64,000 bases of DNA from Panicum virgatum (GCF_016808335.1 NC_053138.1:59426951-59490950), one strand, 5' to 3'. Counted from the first letter of the stretch, positions 46,701-60,515 are shown. Program-made: numbers and translations. The notes: generated by a model from the sequence alone, not told the origin.

Positions 46701-49241
46701 GACACATCTTATCAAGTCTGCTACAGGGCCCTGCATAGCCCAGCCTGAATTCAGGCTCCCCAGCCGCCACTGTAGAGAGAGAAAGCCAGAGTGTGTGTGA
46801 GAGAGGCCATGTGTACATCCTAGTATTCAATAATTCAAGAATCAAGCCACAAGTGTTGACTAGAACCTCACCAGTCTTTCAAATTATTACTAGTATTAAG
46901 CAAACCTAATGCAGATGAGATGATAACAGCAGCAACTAGCAAGTAAACTAGAACCAGAGAGCGGAGTTATTCCAAGTGTGCAGTTGTGCACCCACACCCA
47001 GCACCCACTTTGCTGAAGCATGTTTCTGAAACTGCACTGATGCTGCTATCTACTGTGCCACTTGCAGATTTTTTCCCCCACTCACCTATGTTTTCTTTGA
47101 CCAATGCTTCAAGCTTTTGGATCAAAGCATGATAATAGAATAAACAAATGAAACCCAGGTTTGGTCATGTCAATGTCACGGGGGGCCCTTAGCATCCTCC
47201 CCCCTCTCCACATTTCAATGACAGCAGAGGGCTGTGCCAATCACTAGGGGACACAATGGGCCTTTGCTTGTTAGAATGAAGTAAGCAAAAGTGGGCACTG
47301 TGTGGATGGAGGTCTTGTCCACTAAACACACTAAAGTCACACAGTGGCTAAACTCTACAAGTGACAAACTTGAACATGCTAGTTGTAGCATTAGCTTAGG
47401 TTAGCCTTTTGAGTCACCAAAACACCAATTATGCTACAGTATGAACTTGAAACTATGATATGAAGCTAGGTACTAGAAGAGCAATATCTGATAGCTCTGT
47501 TTGTTACCTTTTGTTTCCAGGCCTATTTGGGGTCGGGCTTGCTGCCCAAAGCGAAAACAATTGCTGATGAAGCACCGCCTCTGCTGTTGATGGTAGTACA
47601 CGCAGTACCACTGCCATGCAACGTCATGGACAACAATACCACAAGGATGGGTTGATTGGATAGCTCAGGACAGAGTGCCTGCCACCCGTGCTGCATAGAT
47701 CTACAGAGATTTTAAAGCACGAGTTCAGAAGCAATTTTGGGTGGCAATTGCAACTATTAGCAACTAATGAATCCTTCAAACAAGAACAAAATATAGCACT
47801 TCTTGCTGCTTCTGATAAGTACAGACCAGTCACCAGAGCCTGAAGGCTATTTGCCCAACCTGCAGAGAGTTATGGACCATTTTCGTGGACTATCAACCAA
47901 TATCTACATTATTTTATTCCCATGCTTTGTAGTTAGTACAATGAAGAACATTTGAAAGTTTGAAATATTTTGTCAAGCTCTGCCAGAATCCATCAACATC
48001 ATCTATCAGCAGGCAGTCGGTTTTATAAATCCTGCTCCAATCCAACCATCTAAAATGAAAGGCTCTGTAGGCCCTTGCGGGACTTTGTATGCACTTGTGT
48101 TGTCATCATTGATGAAAAGCTGGATAAGCCCTTGCACGTTGGCTAAGATTACTGGCCAAGCTTTATGCCAACCCAATCAGATTGAAGTGGCTAACCAAAA
48201 GGTCTAACCTTTACAAGCTTTAACCTAATTACTTGGTAAGATATAGGTTCCCAATGTTTGACCAGTGTATGGGTTCAGCAACAATGAGAAGTGCACATGG
48301 ATGCAAGCACGCATGCGATGCATTTCACAAGAAAAGTCTCCAATACACTTGTAACGTGGTGGTTAGTAGAAGAGACAATGCACTAAATTGCAGGGGAAAA
48401 GACAGCCAAAGGTTTAGTAGAAAATGACTTACTGTCACTCACAGGAATGAAATATTAGAGTTATACATGATAATGTAGTGAAAAGCAAGTTGTTTAGATA
48501 GTTGCCCAAAGCAAAACGCAAGGGACCACTTATCTGTAGTGTCATTACCATTTGTTTAGATAGTTATACATGCGATGTGTATATTTTTTTTTTGGGAAGA
48601 AAGTGCGATGTGTATATACTTGCATTTGGGATAGGATTTGGATGTGCATCCCTTCAGCCCTACGAAGGACCAGGATGCAGGTTAGTCTAAAGAGTATCCT
48701 TCGAATCCAATACAACGGAAGTAAATACAAGATTTATACAGAAAATGAAAGGTCCAAAGTTCATCTTGGTGCAATCTTTGCTGGCAGAATAGTTGGCACA
48801 GTACAGACCAATCAAAATGAAATCACAAGTGGGAAACCTTCAGCTATCCAACCTGTGCTGTCTTCTAAAATCAGTGGAAACTTACTGGCACGAGATGGTT
48901 TGCCTGATTACTATACATTCCAGACAAGTCTGAAGATTGAAGAATTACAGAATACCAGTAATGTATAACAATTGTAAGGATGTTTCACAAATCTGAATAA
49001 AGCAGTGGCATACTGGAGAGAAACATTGCTATCCATAGGTATTATGCATGGTGTGTGAGGTACAATCAGAAAGGGATCTCTTCTGGCTTTCTTGCACAAC
49101 AGACAAACGGTAGTAAAACATGTGTCAGTATAAACCAGCACTCTGACGTTACCATATGAAGAAAAAAACGTGACTGGGTCAACTTTAATCATGAAATCAA
49201 GCAAATTTTCTCACAAGTTTGGGTTCACTAAATTGATAGTT
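43795..49241. other. 5.4-kb spacer between cyclin D5 and CTU2, no gene seen
   Basis: The first 250 bases are the presumed cyclin leader and promoter. The rest is AT-rich. Short ORFs at 45333-45895 and 46401-46684 show no family features. A tiny retroposed tail lies at 48585-48603. The last few hundred bases include the CTU2 3' untranslated region. Confidence 0.4.
48571..48617 (-). mobile_element. 19-bp LINE-tail insertion between 14-bp direct repeats
   Basis: TGCGATGTGTATAT occurs at 48571-48584 and 48604-48617. The 19 bases between them read, on the minus strand, CTTTCTTCCC followed by nine A. This is the shape of an extreme 5'-truncated retroposon. Confidence 0.5.
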
Positions 49242-51528
49242 TCAGTTTACATCATCTTCTTCCAGTAGGTAGTCCTTTATCTGATCTCTGAAAGAAACAG
49301 TAGCGCAGAATCAGTGCACTGAAGAACAAACAGGATATAATATTAGCAAATGAATGGAGTGCTGAACATAGGCTAAATATTATGCTAAGAAGCTGTACAG
49401 ACGGTTTAATGTTTTCCTTTAGTATAACAGTGAGAACCTGCACTGTAAATACCCAGACAATGAGGCAGCCTCTAAAGAAAGAACGTCAGCCTCACCTTAG
49501 TGAGCTATTACTGACAGATGCAGCGTCAACTTTCTCAGTCCAAGACTTCGGTAGTAGTGAAAAGAAATGTTCGTATGCATCTGTAGCAGCTGGTAGAATC
49601 TGGAAATTGCAGCTTTGACAGCAATGAGCAGTATAAAGATCAATTTTCTTCTGGGCCTTGTGCTTCGTGTTTTCCAAATTCTGGAATTCTGATTCACTGA
49701 ACGGGCTTCCGCATATCAGGCAGAGAATCTCTGAGAAATTAGACTCGTTGGTATCAACATTCTGAAACTTGGGACGAAGCCGTGATGGCAGGAAATCATG
49801 ATAGCCGTTTGCTGAGAACTTGTTAAAAGAGAATGGCTTAAGCTTTTGTGCAGTTCTTAAAATGGTATGCTCTCGAGAAGGATTCTCTTCCTGTAAATAG
49901 AAATTAGAAAATGTTAAAAATTATGGCTTGTGGTGCTCCACAAGATATTCATAAAAGTAGTCACTAAACAAGATTATAGCTTCAACTTTAGATCAATTCA
50001 GAATAGCAAAAATTTTAAGTCGGTAAGCAAGTGGCATGCAAAGAACAAAATGGCCTACCCTTAGCCGTGAAACAAAGGAGGCAACTAAGCTGTTGATGCC
50101 ACTGCAAGGCCTATCAAGAAGTTGCTGCGTCTTTAAACTGAGCATAGAACCCATTAGAATAAAAGACATTTTGAGGGGACAACAGGCAATTAGTCAAAAC
50201 AAACAGTCTTACCTATCAAGTTCACAGAGCAAGCTAAGCTCTTGGGCTAGGCAATCATGGAGTGGAAGAACCACAGGTACTTCCCACCGTGTATCGACAT
50301 ATTGGACATCAGCTGGTAAAGAGTAGCCTTGCCCCTGAGAACAATTGGTAATTCAGTCATGCACTCAACACTCTCTCATGATCTTTTCAACAACTATCAA
50401 GCATCACCAGATTAGCAATATACCTTCACGGTGGCAGATAGCACATGGCATGCTCTTCCAGAAGCGCATGTCCCTAGCATGATCTTGGTGTAGCCATTTT
50501 CCAGTGCAATCTGAGCAAAATATAAACATGAAATTGCAAGTTCCATACCAGAAAGGCACTTGAAAGCATGGACAAGCACTGAAAGGAAGCACCTTCTGCA
50601 GTGACAGCATGCGCAAGCAGCAAACAAAGTCATCCCTCCCTGTCTCATCATCGATCATGCTGAGCACCTCCTTCAGCCTGGCTGCCTTGTCCTCTGATGC
50701 GGATGAGAACACATCCTCAAGAGGGGCAAAATGCACTTGCTTATTGCCTGGGGACAAACTGGACACGATCGACTCGATATCTTCAGCCGCCGTCTCAGTT
50801 TTGTGTTCCGGCCTCACCGAAAGGGCACTCTCGTCGACAAATGCAACACCAATGCCGAAGGCCGGCAGGGCCTGCGAGTTGCTCGTCTCCCAGCTCTGGA
50901 TTGCCTTGGACTGCATCTCGTGTATGAATTGCAGAGACACCCTGGGTTATGCCGCAACGCTTTGATTCAATGGGACTTATAACAAAACCATGCAAGCCAA
51001 GCAACATATACGAACCTAAAAGGCATATAACCGTTTATCCTACCACTCAATACTTTGTAACAGAGCTCACACCAAATGCTATAGAATGATCTTTTTCTGT
51101 GTTTATTAAGCTTGTATATTGATTTCTGCCTCAGTGAAAAATTCTGCCCAAACTACCCGGGTAGGGAGAAGATACAGTAATGACAAGGGGGAGAAACTCT
51201 GGAGAATCGGGGACCTGGAGGCGGGGCCGCCGGAGAAGGCGAGGAGGACGGCGTCGGTGGGGCACACCATGGCATTACTAGTGACGGCGAGCTTGAACTT
51301 CCCGAACAGGTAGGCCCGGAAGCATTCCCGACACATACCAGCGCCTCCGGACACCGCGACGGCCGGGCCGCCGCCGTCGCACTTGCCGCACGTGGCGGCG
51401 GCGCCGGCGGCGATCGAAAGCCGGCCCATCCTCTCCGCCGGATCGCCCTCCTCGGCGCCTGCGGCGGAGGGGGAGGAGCAGTGCGGGCCGCAGCCCGCGC
51501 CGCCGCAGGCGGAGGCGGCGGCGGCCAT
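49242..51528 (-). CDS. CTU2: cytoplasmic tRNA 2-thiolation protein 2 (NCS2/CTU2)
   Basis: Seven exons on the minus strand, 51215-51528, 50593-50941, 50424-50510, 50213-50334, 50059-50137, 49496-49890 and 49242-49287, join in phase to 463 residues, the normal length for plant CTU2. Near the N-terminus is a CGKC and CREC cysteine cluster, then a PP-loop-like LLAFSGGPASRVSLQF. The middle has GYTKIMLGTCASGRACHVLSATVKGQGYSLPADVQYVD, shown here in parts: GYTKIMLGTCAS, HVLSATVKG and ADVQYVDTRWEVP. The C-terminal third has CLICGSPFSE and CCQSC, another metal-binding pair. CTU2 works with CTU1 (NCS6) in the cytosol to put sulfur on U34 of tRNAs for Lys, Gln and Glu, using sulfur from the URM1 relay. 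The ATG at 51528 is the first in the exon. A (TC)n run lies in its leader. Confidence 0.93.
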
Positions 51529-51614
51529 GGCGGGCGCGAGGGCGAGGAGGAGGAGGGTTCGGGCGGGGGCGGCGGCCGGCGGCGCGTGGGTCTAGGGGTT
51601 TGGGATTCCCCTTC

Positions 51615-51635
51615 TCTCTCTCTCTCTCTCTTCGC
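51615..51635. repeat. (TC)n run in the CTU2 leader/promoter
   Basis: About ten CT units just upstream of the CTU2 coding start. Such runs (GA/TC elements) are common in grass core promoters. Confidence 0.8.
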
Positions 51636-51639
51636 TCAC

Positions 51640-52293
51640 GTGCGCGGGCGAAAAGTCTATTGGGCCTTGGTTTCAGCCCAAATAGAGTTGGCGAGCCCAA
51701 AAACGAAACGAAATTTGAGGATCACTGAGCCCAACGTTATGATTGGATTACATGTTTCATATTGGTAGTCTGAAAACATTTGACCGGAAGGAATTTGAAC
51801 TTTTGAATGGCGTGCATTGTAAATTTTGAACCAGAGTATATAGTAGTATAATTTGTGCAGTTCGTCTTCTGTCTTTTGCGTTTATTTATCATGTGCATTG
51901 CTCTGGTCAAAGACTACGTTTTGAAACGTTTAAAATGCAAGCGCCAAGAGGCGAGATTCGCAAACCGTCAAAGGTCAACGAAGTGCGGTTGTGGTATTTG
52001 GTGGTCCTTTGTATAGGTCTGAAGAGACAAAAGCTTGTACAGTTTACATAAAGGGGACAAAAAACTCTCGGTTTACTGACATTGTTAAAAGATGCCTCTT
52101 CTCAAGACAAGAAAAAAAATGTCCCTGCAATTTGGGAGTAAAATCGTCTCTTCGTGTAAGTGGTGAAATAGGCAACTGTAAGTCTGTAACTCCTTGCCTT
52201 CAGAAGTTTCAGAACCTCAGCCTAGCAGTCTGCTTCCGTACCTATGGTCCTTGAACTGTATAAAAAGTTCCTTCATCACGGTTCGCATTTTGA
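51640..52293. other. spacer between bHLH 3' end and CTU2 promoter
   Basis: No coding model. It should contain the CTU2 promoter and the bHLH 3' untranslated region. Confidence 0.45.
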
Positions 52294-53492
52294 TCATCTA
52301 TCCATCTTCAGATCGATCCCGATGTTCATCCCGTTGTACGCGATCGGTGCATACATCCACATGTCGTCCGAGCTCAGCAGCTGCAGATTCAGAGAAGGAA
52401 AATGTCAGCGGAATGTCGTTGGCCAACAGTATGGATGGTGTCAGCTGAATCAGACCCTGCAAATCCTCACCCTGATCTGAAGCTGCAGGAACTTCACATA
52501 GTGGACTGCCTCCTCAAGCATGGTGCTGATATCTACTTTGGTCCCGTTGGGCACCAGGTTCTGCAGAATCTTCAGCCTCTCATTGATCCTTTCCCTCCTT
52601 TTCTGCATAACCAAAGAACAGCAACAGTATTGTCAGATCCAGTTATAAAGAGGAGTGATACTTTCATGAACAAACAAAATAGGATGATCATATAGTAGAT
52701 TAGTAGTACCCTTGCATAGATGCTCTGGGGTTCAGTTGTTGCGCCGCGGCTTGCCCGAGCCTTGCCCTTTGGACGAGCATCAGCATCTGCAGACTCCAGA
52801 GAGGCATTGGATTCACTGTCAGATGTGCAGCAACTTGCTGGGCTTCCACTTGCGATGGCCATACTCGCATCCTCATCTCCACTCTGTTTGGTCCTCTTTG
52901 TTCGCTTTGTTTCACCTTTCCTTGCGCATTTCCGGCCCTGCATTCATTCATTTTATGAAGCATTTACATTAGTAACGAGAGGTTTCTAGCTGTAATAGTG
53001 ATGGTCAGAAGGATAATCATGAATACTTACTCTTGTTTGACCATCAAGTTCTTCAGCCAAGTGCTTTCTCTTGTTGGCTGCACTTGCTGAGTCGAGCATG
53101 CGAATGCTTGGGTCATCCAGATCCTCGCAGCTCCCGTCACCATTCCCATAAAAATTAGGGGAGTGGTTTGAGAACATGTTGACAAACTCGGTTGCACCAT
53201 ACTCCTGGACCGAGTTCAGGTCCTCAGGTGCAATGCAGGAGCTGATCCTCAGAGCTTCATTTGAGTCACTGAAACAGTAGCCCTCATATGCAGGTGGGAC
53301 AGCAAGGCTGCTTCCAATGTTGTCACTGTATGCATTGGAAGCTTGATCGGACCAAGGCAGTTCATGGTGGCCTTCCTCACCATGGGAGGGGAAGGCACCT
53401 AGCAGCTGCGCCATTACCTCCGATTCCTCTCCATGCGACAGAAAGTCGAACTCGGTCCAACCGACCTCAGCGATCAACCCTCCAGCCTCCAT
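52294..53492 (-). CDS. bHLH transcription factor, RSL (ROOT HAIR DEFECTIVE 6-LIKE) class
   Basis: Four exons on the minus strand, 53031-53492, 52710-52937, 52471-52602 and 52294-52380, join in phase to 302 residues. The DNA-binding and dimerisation part is [19 protein letters not shown] followed by [20 protein letters not shown] and KFLQLQI; the HLH is split by an intron after YAR and another after QIR. The ending [18 protein letters not shown] is the diagnostic tail of plant RSL proteins. These nuclear factors promote root-hair growth downstream of RHD6. The start is the ATG at 53492 ([12 protein letters not shown]); the open frame extends four codons upstream but without an ATG. The N-terminal half is acidic and disordered ([20 protein letters not shown]). 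I am confident of the class, less so of which member it is. Confidence 0.9.
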
Positions 53493-53594
53493 TGTGATGT
53501 ACAATGGGCACCTAGAGGTCAGGATTGGTTGTTAATGTGATTGTGTGTCTGAGATGTTTGCTGGATGAAGATTAATGCACAACTGTGGAGGTGC

Positions 53595-53601
53595 TTTTAT
53601 A
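53595..53601 (-). promoter_or_regulatory. TATA box of the bHLH gene
   Basis: TATAAAA on the minus strand, about 100 bases before the ATG at 53492, which gives a leader of about 70 bases. Confidence 0.55.
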
Positions 53602-56600
53602 CTGTTCAGGAACCAGAATTCAGAAAGGTTGCTGAGCGTCATCTTCAAATTTAAAAAATGTGACTATGATTAAAGAAATGGCAGTCCACAGTTGGGGTTG
53701 GGGTGAAGTTTATGGCTATAAGTTAACGATTAAAATCAGCCAAGGTACATCATGGAAATGTGAAGGTTACAAGATCAGAAAACTTCAACTGCTAGCTGGT
53801 AGACAAAACAGAGGCTTATCCAAGATTACAGTGTCTGAGAAGAAGATTCAATGATTGGGGACACTTCACTAATCATTGGTTCATCAAGGGGAGGGAGAGG
53901 AAGCCTATCATCAGTAAACAGAGACATGGAGTGATTCAGAAAATATAATAGAATAAAAGAGTGATGCTGGTTAGGGAGATAGAATAAAGAAAACTGGAGA
54001 TGCAAAGAGAGGCCTGCACGAACATGGTGGAGGGAATCTGAACATTCTTTAGAAACTGAAGGAGATATGCCAACGCCTCCGCTGATATCGAGGAATGATG
54101 CATTCTTCAATGTTGAAATGTACTGGCGTTCTCTTGCTGCAGAACTCCCAAAGCCTCAATGATTGTCCGTACTGCCAGCGGCAGAAAAACAGACTTCAAA
54201 GTAAGGCAAAATGTGATAGTTGAAACACAGGAACTATGTTAATCCAGTGAAATTTTCGGAACTGAACATAGATAGCAATTAGTCCATTCCTACAACCTAA
54301 TACAATGCAGTTCTAAACGAAATTTAGACCACAGCAGTTTGCAGGAAAAAGACTGAACAAGTGCAAAAGGTTCATCAGATGGTGTATAAAATGATGCCTT
54401 TGTGAAGGTCAACCAAGGCAGAAGCTGCAATAAGAATACCAAAGGCCTCAAGAAAACTCAGTTGGATTTTAAATCCAGATTATAGCACATTTTGCGATTC
54501 GATGAGCATGTGCATCATCAAAATGGAAGCAGCAATGTAGGTCTCCACATAGGGTGTCAGGTTTCCGCAATGCCCGACAAATCTGAATCTGCTGGAGATC
54601 TGCTGCTGATATCCTCATCAGCAGGAAGTGATCTGCACCCATCTAGCAATTAAGAGCTGCACATGACTCAGATACACCACAATGTACAAATCAGTTGTAC
54701 TTCTGGCATGTCCGCAAAAGGGACTTCTTGCCTCTCTTTGTCAAACAGAAACAGCTAAGATGCTGGCAAGGAAAATGATTTTAGGGAACAAGATGACTAG
54801 ATGAGATTTGTTTATGGTCCATGATTCTTACCCTTTAGCTGTACGAAAGAAGCGATGGTGCCTCTAATGTTATGCGGCCAAACTGCACGAGTACACATTA
54901 TAGAATACCTAAACAAACCAATATATAGCAACAATAGCATCAAAACAAAGAACATAATATATGATGATTGCCAAGTAAACACCTATGTTTATTTTCTGAC
55001 TTACACAACATTCAACTTCAAAGCATGAGAAATCCAAATTTCTTGAGGGACACCTCCTTTGGAGATCCAAAAAGATATTCTCTATTTCTTAGCTTGTAAA
55101 CTAAGTGCAGAAAATGGCACCAATAAATTATGCCAGCTGATAGCATTGCTTTGTTGTGTTTTCCGGAAGAACAGCTACAGCTTGAGATTAGTATGTTTGC
55201 TTGCACGAAATAACTATATCTTGAGTTAAGATCTTTCATGCATTTTTTTTTATTCTCAAAGAAATAGGAGTATCATGATCTCAACATTACTTACCCTAAA
55301 ATATGAAATACGACCGGCCAATAGTTTTGAGAAACAATGAAGCAAATAAATAGGGAAAAAACAAACTCATGAAATTGAATATTTAAATTACCTGCGAATA
55401 GTTAGTCACCATCACTGCAGTGAATTCCAATAAAGGCCGAAGGCAGTTGTATACCATAACAATATGAAATGATCACCACCCACTGGATGCTAATAAACTT
55501 AATATATTACCACACAATACTAATTTTTTGTCACTTTCATTGACAACATGAATGTACCATTGTTTATAAAGTTGATTGTATTGATTGACTTACACAAATG
55601 CTAACATGTTATTATTCTCAGAAGCCAAGTTCTATGAAGGATTGTAGATCAGAAAACAAAATAATCGCATTGGAAATAAATCATGAGAAGGTAATCAGTA
55701 AAAGCTGAAGCAAAGAGTAAACTAGTCAAGCAGACTTTCCGATTACCAAATTATGCAGCCTCTGCCCTGATAACTTGGGCAAGACAATGTACCACATATA
55801 CAAATTGCAGGGGCAAGTACTATGTACCTTTGATGCAAATTGCAGGAACAAAGAACAAAGTCACATTAGTTCATGAAAACCATGTGTATAAGCAGGAACA
55901 TAGACAAATAAAGTCAACTAATCTCCTCATTAAGATGACATAAGAGAATATATTGCAAAAATATTCCTCCATTTTAACTGATGGGGAAGTGATCATGCTC
56001 AGAAAGATACAATGAGAAGTTCTGCATGATTTTATTAAATTAACACCATTTTTGTAATCAATAGAAAGTTAGAAACACAAGTGAAAGGGAATTTCCGAGG
56101 AGATAGATTTCGCAGGGATTCATTGGCATCCAGAACCATGAAACAAAGAAAGATCAATATTTGATCAACCTCATAAAACTAACAATTCACACCCACTCTG
56201 ATCACAAGTACAAAAAAAACAATTACTGTAAAAAGCGAAAATGAGTGTCCATGAGACAAGGCAAAGAAGTCAAGGTAAACAGATTGACTTTCAAAAGAAA
56301 ATATAACAAACTACAAGTCAGAGATCATATACAAAAAATTCATGTCAAACATAAAAATAACAGATGATTGGAAAACCAATTGTTAAATACATAACAATCT
56401 TCAAGTCAAATACGACTTATACATCATCAATCAGGATGTTCAACAAAAAGCAATAACAATTCATTTAGAAACTAAAAGTGGTAGGCAGATAGCGCTGTTC
56501 TCTAAAAGTATTCAGTAAAGGCAGTATTCTCTAAGGTTCAGTTAAGGAAATAATTCTCATTTTAATAAAACATACAAACTGACAAAGATATGTTACAATA

Positions 56601-57376
56601 CAATTAACAGTCTACTCCAGAAGCACCTTTCACAGATAGGTAGAGCAGTCTAATCATAGCAAGACTCACAGGAAGGACTGCACAATGCACCCCTAAATGT
56701 TTTCACTGCCAACCAAATGCATGCTTGAAGTTAATATACTTAGTCAAATATTCACAATCCTTATCACCTGAGCAACAAAATTGCCTCCACATGTTCAACA
56801 CTTTGAAGGCCAAGGTTTAAAAAAAATCAAGTTGCAAACAGGAATAATAGACCAAATGACACTTGGCATAAAAGGAGATGGCAAAAGGCATACAAAGCAG
56901 ACACGAATGAAACTATCTGAATCAAATGTTATCAATAGTCAGGGAAAATAGCATCCATGATCATCAGGGAAATATAAAGCATGGCCACCAGGCCCCTTAG
57001 CTTGCCAGTAGCATAATCTCCTCAAGTCACTTCAGATGCCCACCTCCAAACATCAACCACTATTATGATGTGAATAATTGCACCAAGAAACAAAGTAATG
57101 CTGCTAGCAACGACAACAAACTCCAACAAGGATTATCCTCAATTGACGTGAATAATTGGCACTGTTTTGACATACATAAGCCTTACAAGGACCAGCAATC
57201 ACGTCCACATTGACAAATAATTCATGGCCTCAAATTTAAAGATAAAACTTTATTAAACATCAGCTAGGAACTAGCCAATGTAACATGAGATACTCTGTCA
57301 TTTCCAGAATGATTCTAGAGAGGGAACATCAACTGGGCCAACTCTGAGATGTCCTAAATTGTGTGCTCGTGTTTCA
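53602..57376. other. 3.8-kb spacer between APT and the bHLH gene, no gene seen
   Basis: AT-rich on both strands; the ORFs that exist are short and lack motifs. It should contain the bHLH promoter and the APT 3' untranslated region. No repeat borders or target duplications were identified. Confidence 0.45.
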
Positions 57377-59488
57377 TCAGGCTCCATCTGCTTTCACAAG
57401 GACAAAAACAGGCCTGTCCCCTAGCTTGTCCCGGCCCTAAAATACAACATACAGTTAGAATGGTAAACAAAGATAATTTCTTATAACATGCACTCTAAAC
57501 GTTTTTCCGTCATTAGCTAATTTCCATTTTGCTCCTAGATGATTAATTATTTAGCTGTAGAACTCTGACACCTGAGGTGGTAGTCCCATCTATATGTACT
57601 TGAAAAATTAGATAATCTTGTGAACAATCAACTTCCAGACATGACTTCAATTGTCCCCTTCCGTGCATTAGTGTCAAATCATAATATCTGATTTTACCCT
57701 TTTGTATGATGGCAGTTGCCAGGAACATAGTATATCCACAAATAGAGACTCTTAGTAAGAGCATGACAGCCACTCCACTATGGTATACAAAAACGTTTTT
57801 CTGCATCTGACCAGAGACATTGGTGTATCAGAAGCAAATTATACCTTCAATTCCGGCAATTCAATGACACAAGCACACTCAACCACCTTTGCTCCAACAC
57901 GCTCTGAAAAGGAAAGGGACACAATTGAAGTAAAAAAACCATCAGTATAGAATAAACAATAGAAAATTGATTCGAAGTGAGAACAGAATAGTAACCATGA
58001 AACAATAAATCAACTTTGCTCATTTAGGATGATTTTTCGTGATAGAAAGTATTTAACTAACTGGTTTACAACATTGTGTCAACAACAGAAGAATCAAAGT
58101 AAAACTGAAGACAGCAGCTCACCAAGAAGTTTGACAGCTGCACACAGTGTTCCACCGGTGGCAATGAGATCATCGACAACAAGTGCTCGATCATTAGCAT
58201 CCACAGCTCCGACATGCATTTCTATTTTGTCAGTGCCGTATTCCAAAGAATATTCTTCAGAGATCACCTCACCTAGTAAATAGATAGGAGAGTGTTTAGC
58301 TACTTCATTCATCTTGAGCTCTGAGAATTGTCGTTCAACCAGTAACGACACCAAGCAGTTAATGGTAGATATACAGACCTGGCAACTTTTTCGGCTTTCT
58401 CAAAGGTACAAATTTTGCACCAATGGCTAAAGCAATAGGAGGGCCAAAGATAAAACCCCTAGCTTCAACACCTGTTTTTTCAGGGCAACAATATATGAGA
58501 AATGTAGGGTTGTTGATTGCGTTGCTTACATTTCAGACCTTTTCATCGTAAGGTCATCTGATGCCAAAAAAAAATGATTGCATAAGTATACATTACCAGC
58601 AACTACGGTGATCCCTTGGTCCTTGTACCGCTCAACAAAGAGGTCGATCGTGTCGCGGAACGCCTTGGGATCCAGGAGCAGCGTCGTGATGTCCTGAAAC
58701 ATGATCCCTGCAACGAAACAAAAGAGAAATGACGCGTGATTACAGAGAACAAGTGCTGCGTTTCCCACGCAGAGAAAACTGCAGATTATTTTTCAAAACC
58801 GCCGAGAAGCACAGAATACCACACTACACGGAGACATGTTAACCCAGACGTGAGTAGCAGCTAGCCGATCCCCGCGGGCTGCTAAGCAGCACGCAGTTTG
58901 CACGTGAAGGTAAACAAATGATTAAAACAACTACTTTTTTCCTTTTGCTTGGCCATCACAACTATTCTGTTTCTAGTACTTTTTATATCATTCACCGCTT
59001 TCGTAATATGCCGTGACGCCAAGCTACGCGCTTCAGTTACCGCTAGCTCCGGAATCCCGCGCACGCACGTCAGCCCCCACGATGCTACTCCGTACCAGTA
59101 CTGGACAGCAAATCTATGCCACGAACAGCCGCGAGTCAACGGCGGGCCACGCCGCCGCCGCCGCCAGCCGCGTGCACGAAGCCGATCGGTCGAATCGAGC
59201 AGCGCAGGCCGCAGGCCACCCACGCGACGATCCTGCGGGGTGGGAGGGGGGCCCACCTGGCTTGGGGAAGTCGGGGATGACGCGGATGGAGGACGCGATC
59301 CCCGCCACGCGCGCGTCGCCGGACGCCATCGCCACCGCCGGCCCGCGCCGCCTGCGCCCGCCTGTGGGGCGCGCGCTCGATCCGGTGGCGGAGGCGGGCC
59401 CGCGCGGAGGAAAAAGCGGCGGCGCCGACGCTGCTGCTGCCGCTGACGACGGGAGGAGGCGGAGGCGGGGCTGGAGCCGCAGCGGCAT
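57377..59488 (-). CDS. APT1: adenine phosphoribosyltransferase
   Basis: Six exons on the minus strand, 59257-59488, 58597-58707, 58379-58471, 58123-58272, 57845-57903 and 57377-57436, join in phase. The PRPP-binding loop is [14 protein letters not shown]; other type I phosphoribosyltransferase landmarks are [36 protein letters not shown] and [10 protein letters not shown]. The enzyme turns adenine and PRPP into AMP, and in plants also inactivates cytokinin bases. Two starts are possible. The ATG at 59488 gives 234 residues with a Ser/Ala/Arg-rich N-terminal extension like a plastid or mitochondrial targeting peptide. The ATG at 59329 ([10 protein letters not shown]) gives a 181-residue cytosolic form. 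Arabidopsis APT1 is known to have both kinds of N-terminus. Confidence 0.93.
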
Positions 59489-60515
59489 GTGCTCCTTTTT
59501 ATCTGGGCCTCGCCTCGCCTCGGGCCGCCGTCTCCGACCCTGACATGGGGGGAAAAGCCGCCCGAGCCATGTCGTGGTGGGCCCTCGGCGCCGTCAAGTG
59601 GGGCGCGCGTGGTTCGTGCCTCCACCCACCAACCACGGGCCGCGGCCGACGGCACGCCGGCTCAGGCGCGTGCACGAGGCCGGGCGCTTTTTTCATTTTT
59701 ATATTAAAAAATAAAATTTTAAAAATATATATTAAATAAAAAAATTTCAAAAATGGATGTCTGTGGGGCCCGTGACGGCGCCAGGGCGGCGGCTCGGCTC
59801 GTGCCGGCACGCTGACCGCTTGCGTTTTCGGGGTTTTGGCAGGAAAAACCTCGCTCAAATTCAGCAACAATTTTTTTTTGAAGGAAATCAACAAAAATAA
59901 AAAAAATCAATCTCCACAAAGGGGGGAAAATTTACTGGCTAACTTCTACAGATAAAATATTGACAGGGACAATGCTCATTTTGGCCGGCGATTAGGAGGT
60001 GATGACGGCAGTGACTTCAGAATGGTAAGGACGAGAAAGCGGAAAGCCCATCCTCAACCTCCAGCAGCTGTGGCTATAAAGTTGGGAGTAAAGCCCATCC
60101 GCGACAGCAGCTTCCACATTCCACAATCAAGAATTCGCAACTCTACATCTCTGTCCGGGTTGGGCAGCTGCAATGCAAATATGCATAAACTTGGCACCGT
60201 GAACGTGTGTACAAAGTGCATTCCATAATTTCCTTTCCATTTAAAAAAGATAAGGCAAACAAAATTTCCTTTGCAATTGGAATTTCATTGAATACATACA
60301 AACATAACAGATAAGTCAGCAGATAAAACATCAGCACTTCAGCAGAGGAAGATTTGTTGAACCAAAACGAACCCTAATCCTCGCTACTACCAGTTCGGCT
60401 GTACTAGGGGTAGGGGATGCGTGCGACCTGCAGGTTTGCTGTTAGCTGACGACTAACTATAGTTACAGACAATGTGTTATGTACACTTGGTTTTGCCCGT
60501 ATCGGCCCTGCCGTG
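59489..60515. other. APT promoter region and kinesin 3' end
   Basis: GC-rich to about 59700, then an AT-rich stretch. No coding model. A direct repeat-like TGGCGGCC tract or known element was not found. Confidence 0.4.

Noticed and set aside
58882..59655. 257-residue minus-strand ORF over APT exon 1
   Set aside because: Different frame from the APT reading and driven by GC content; no family features.
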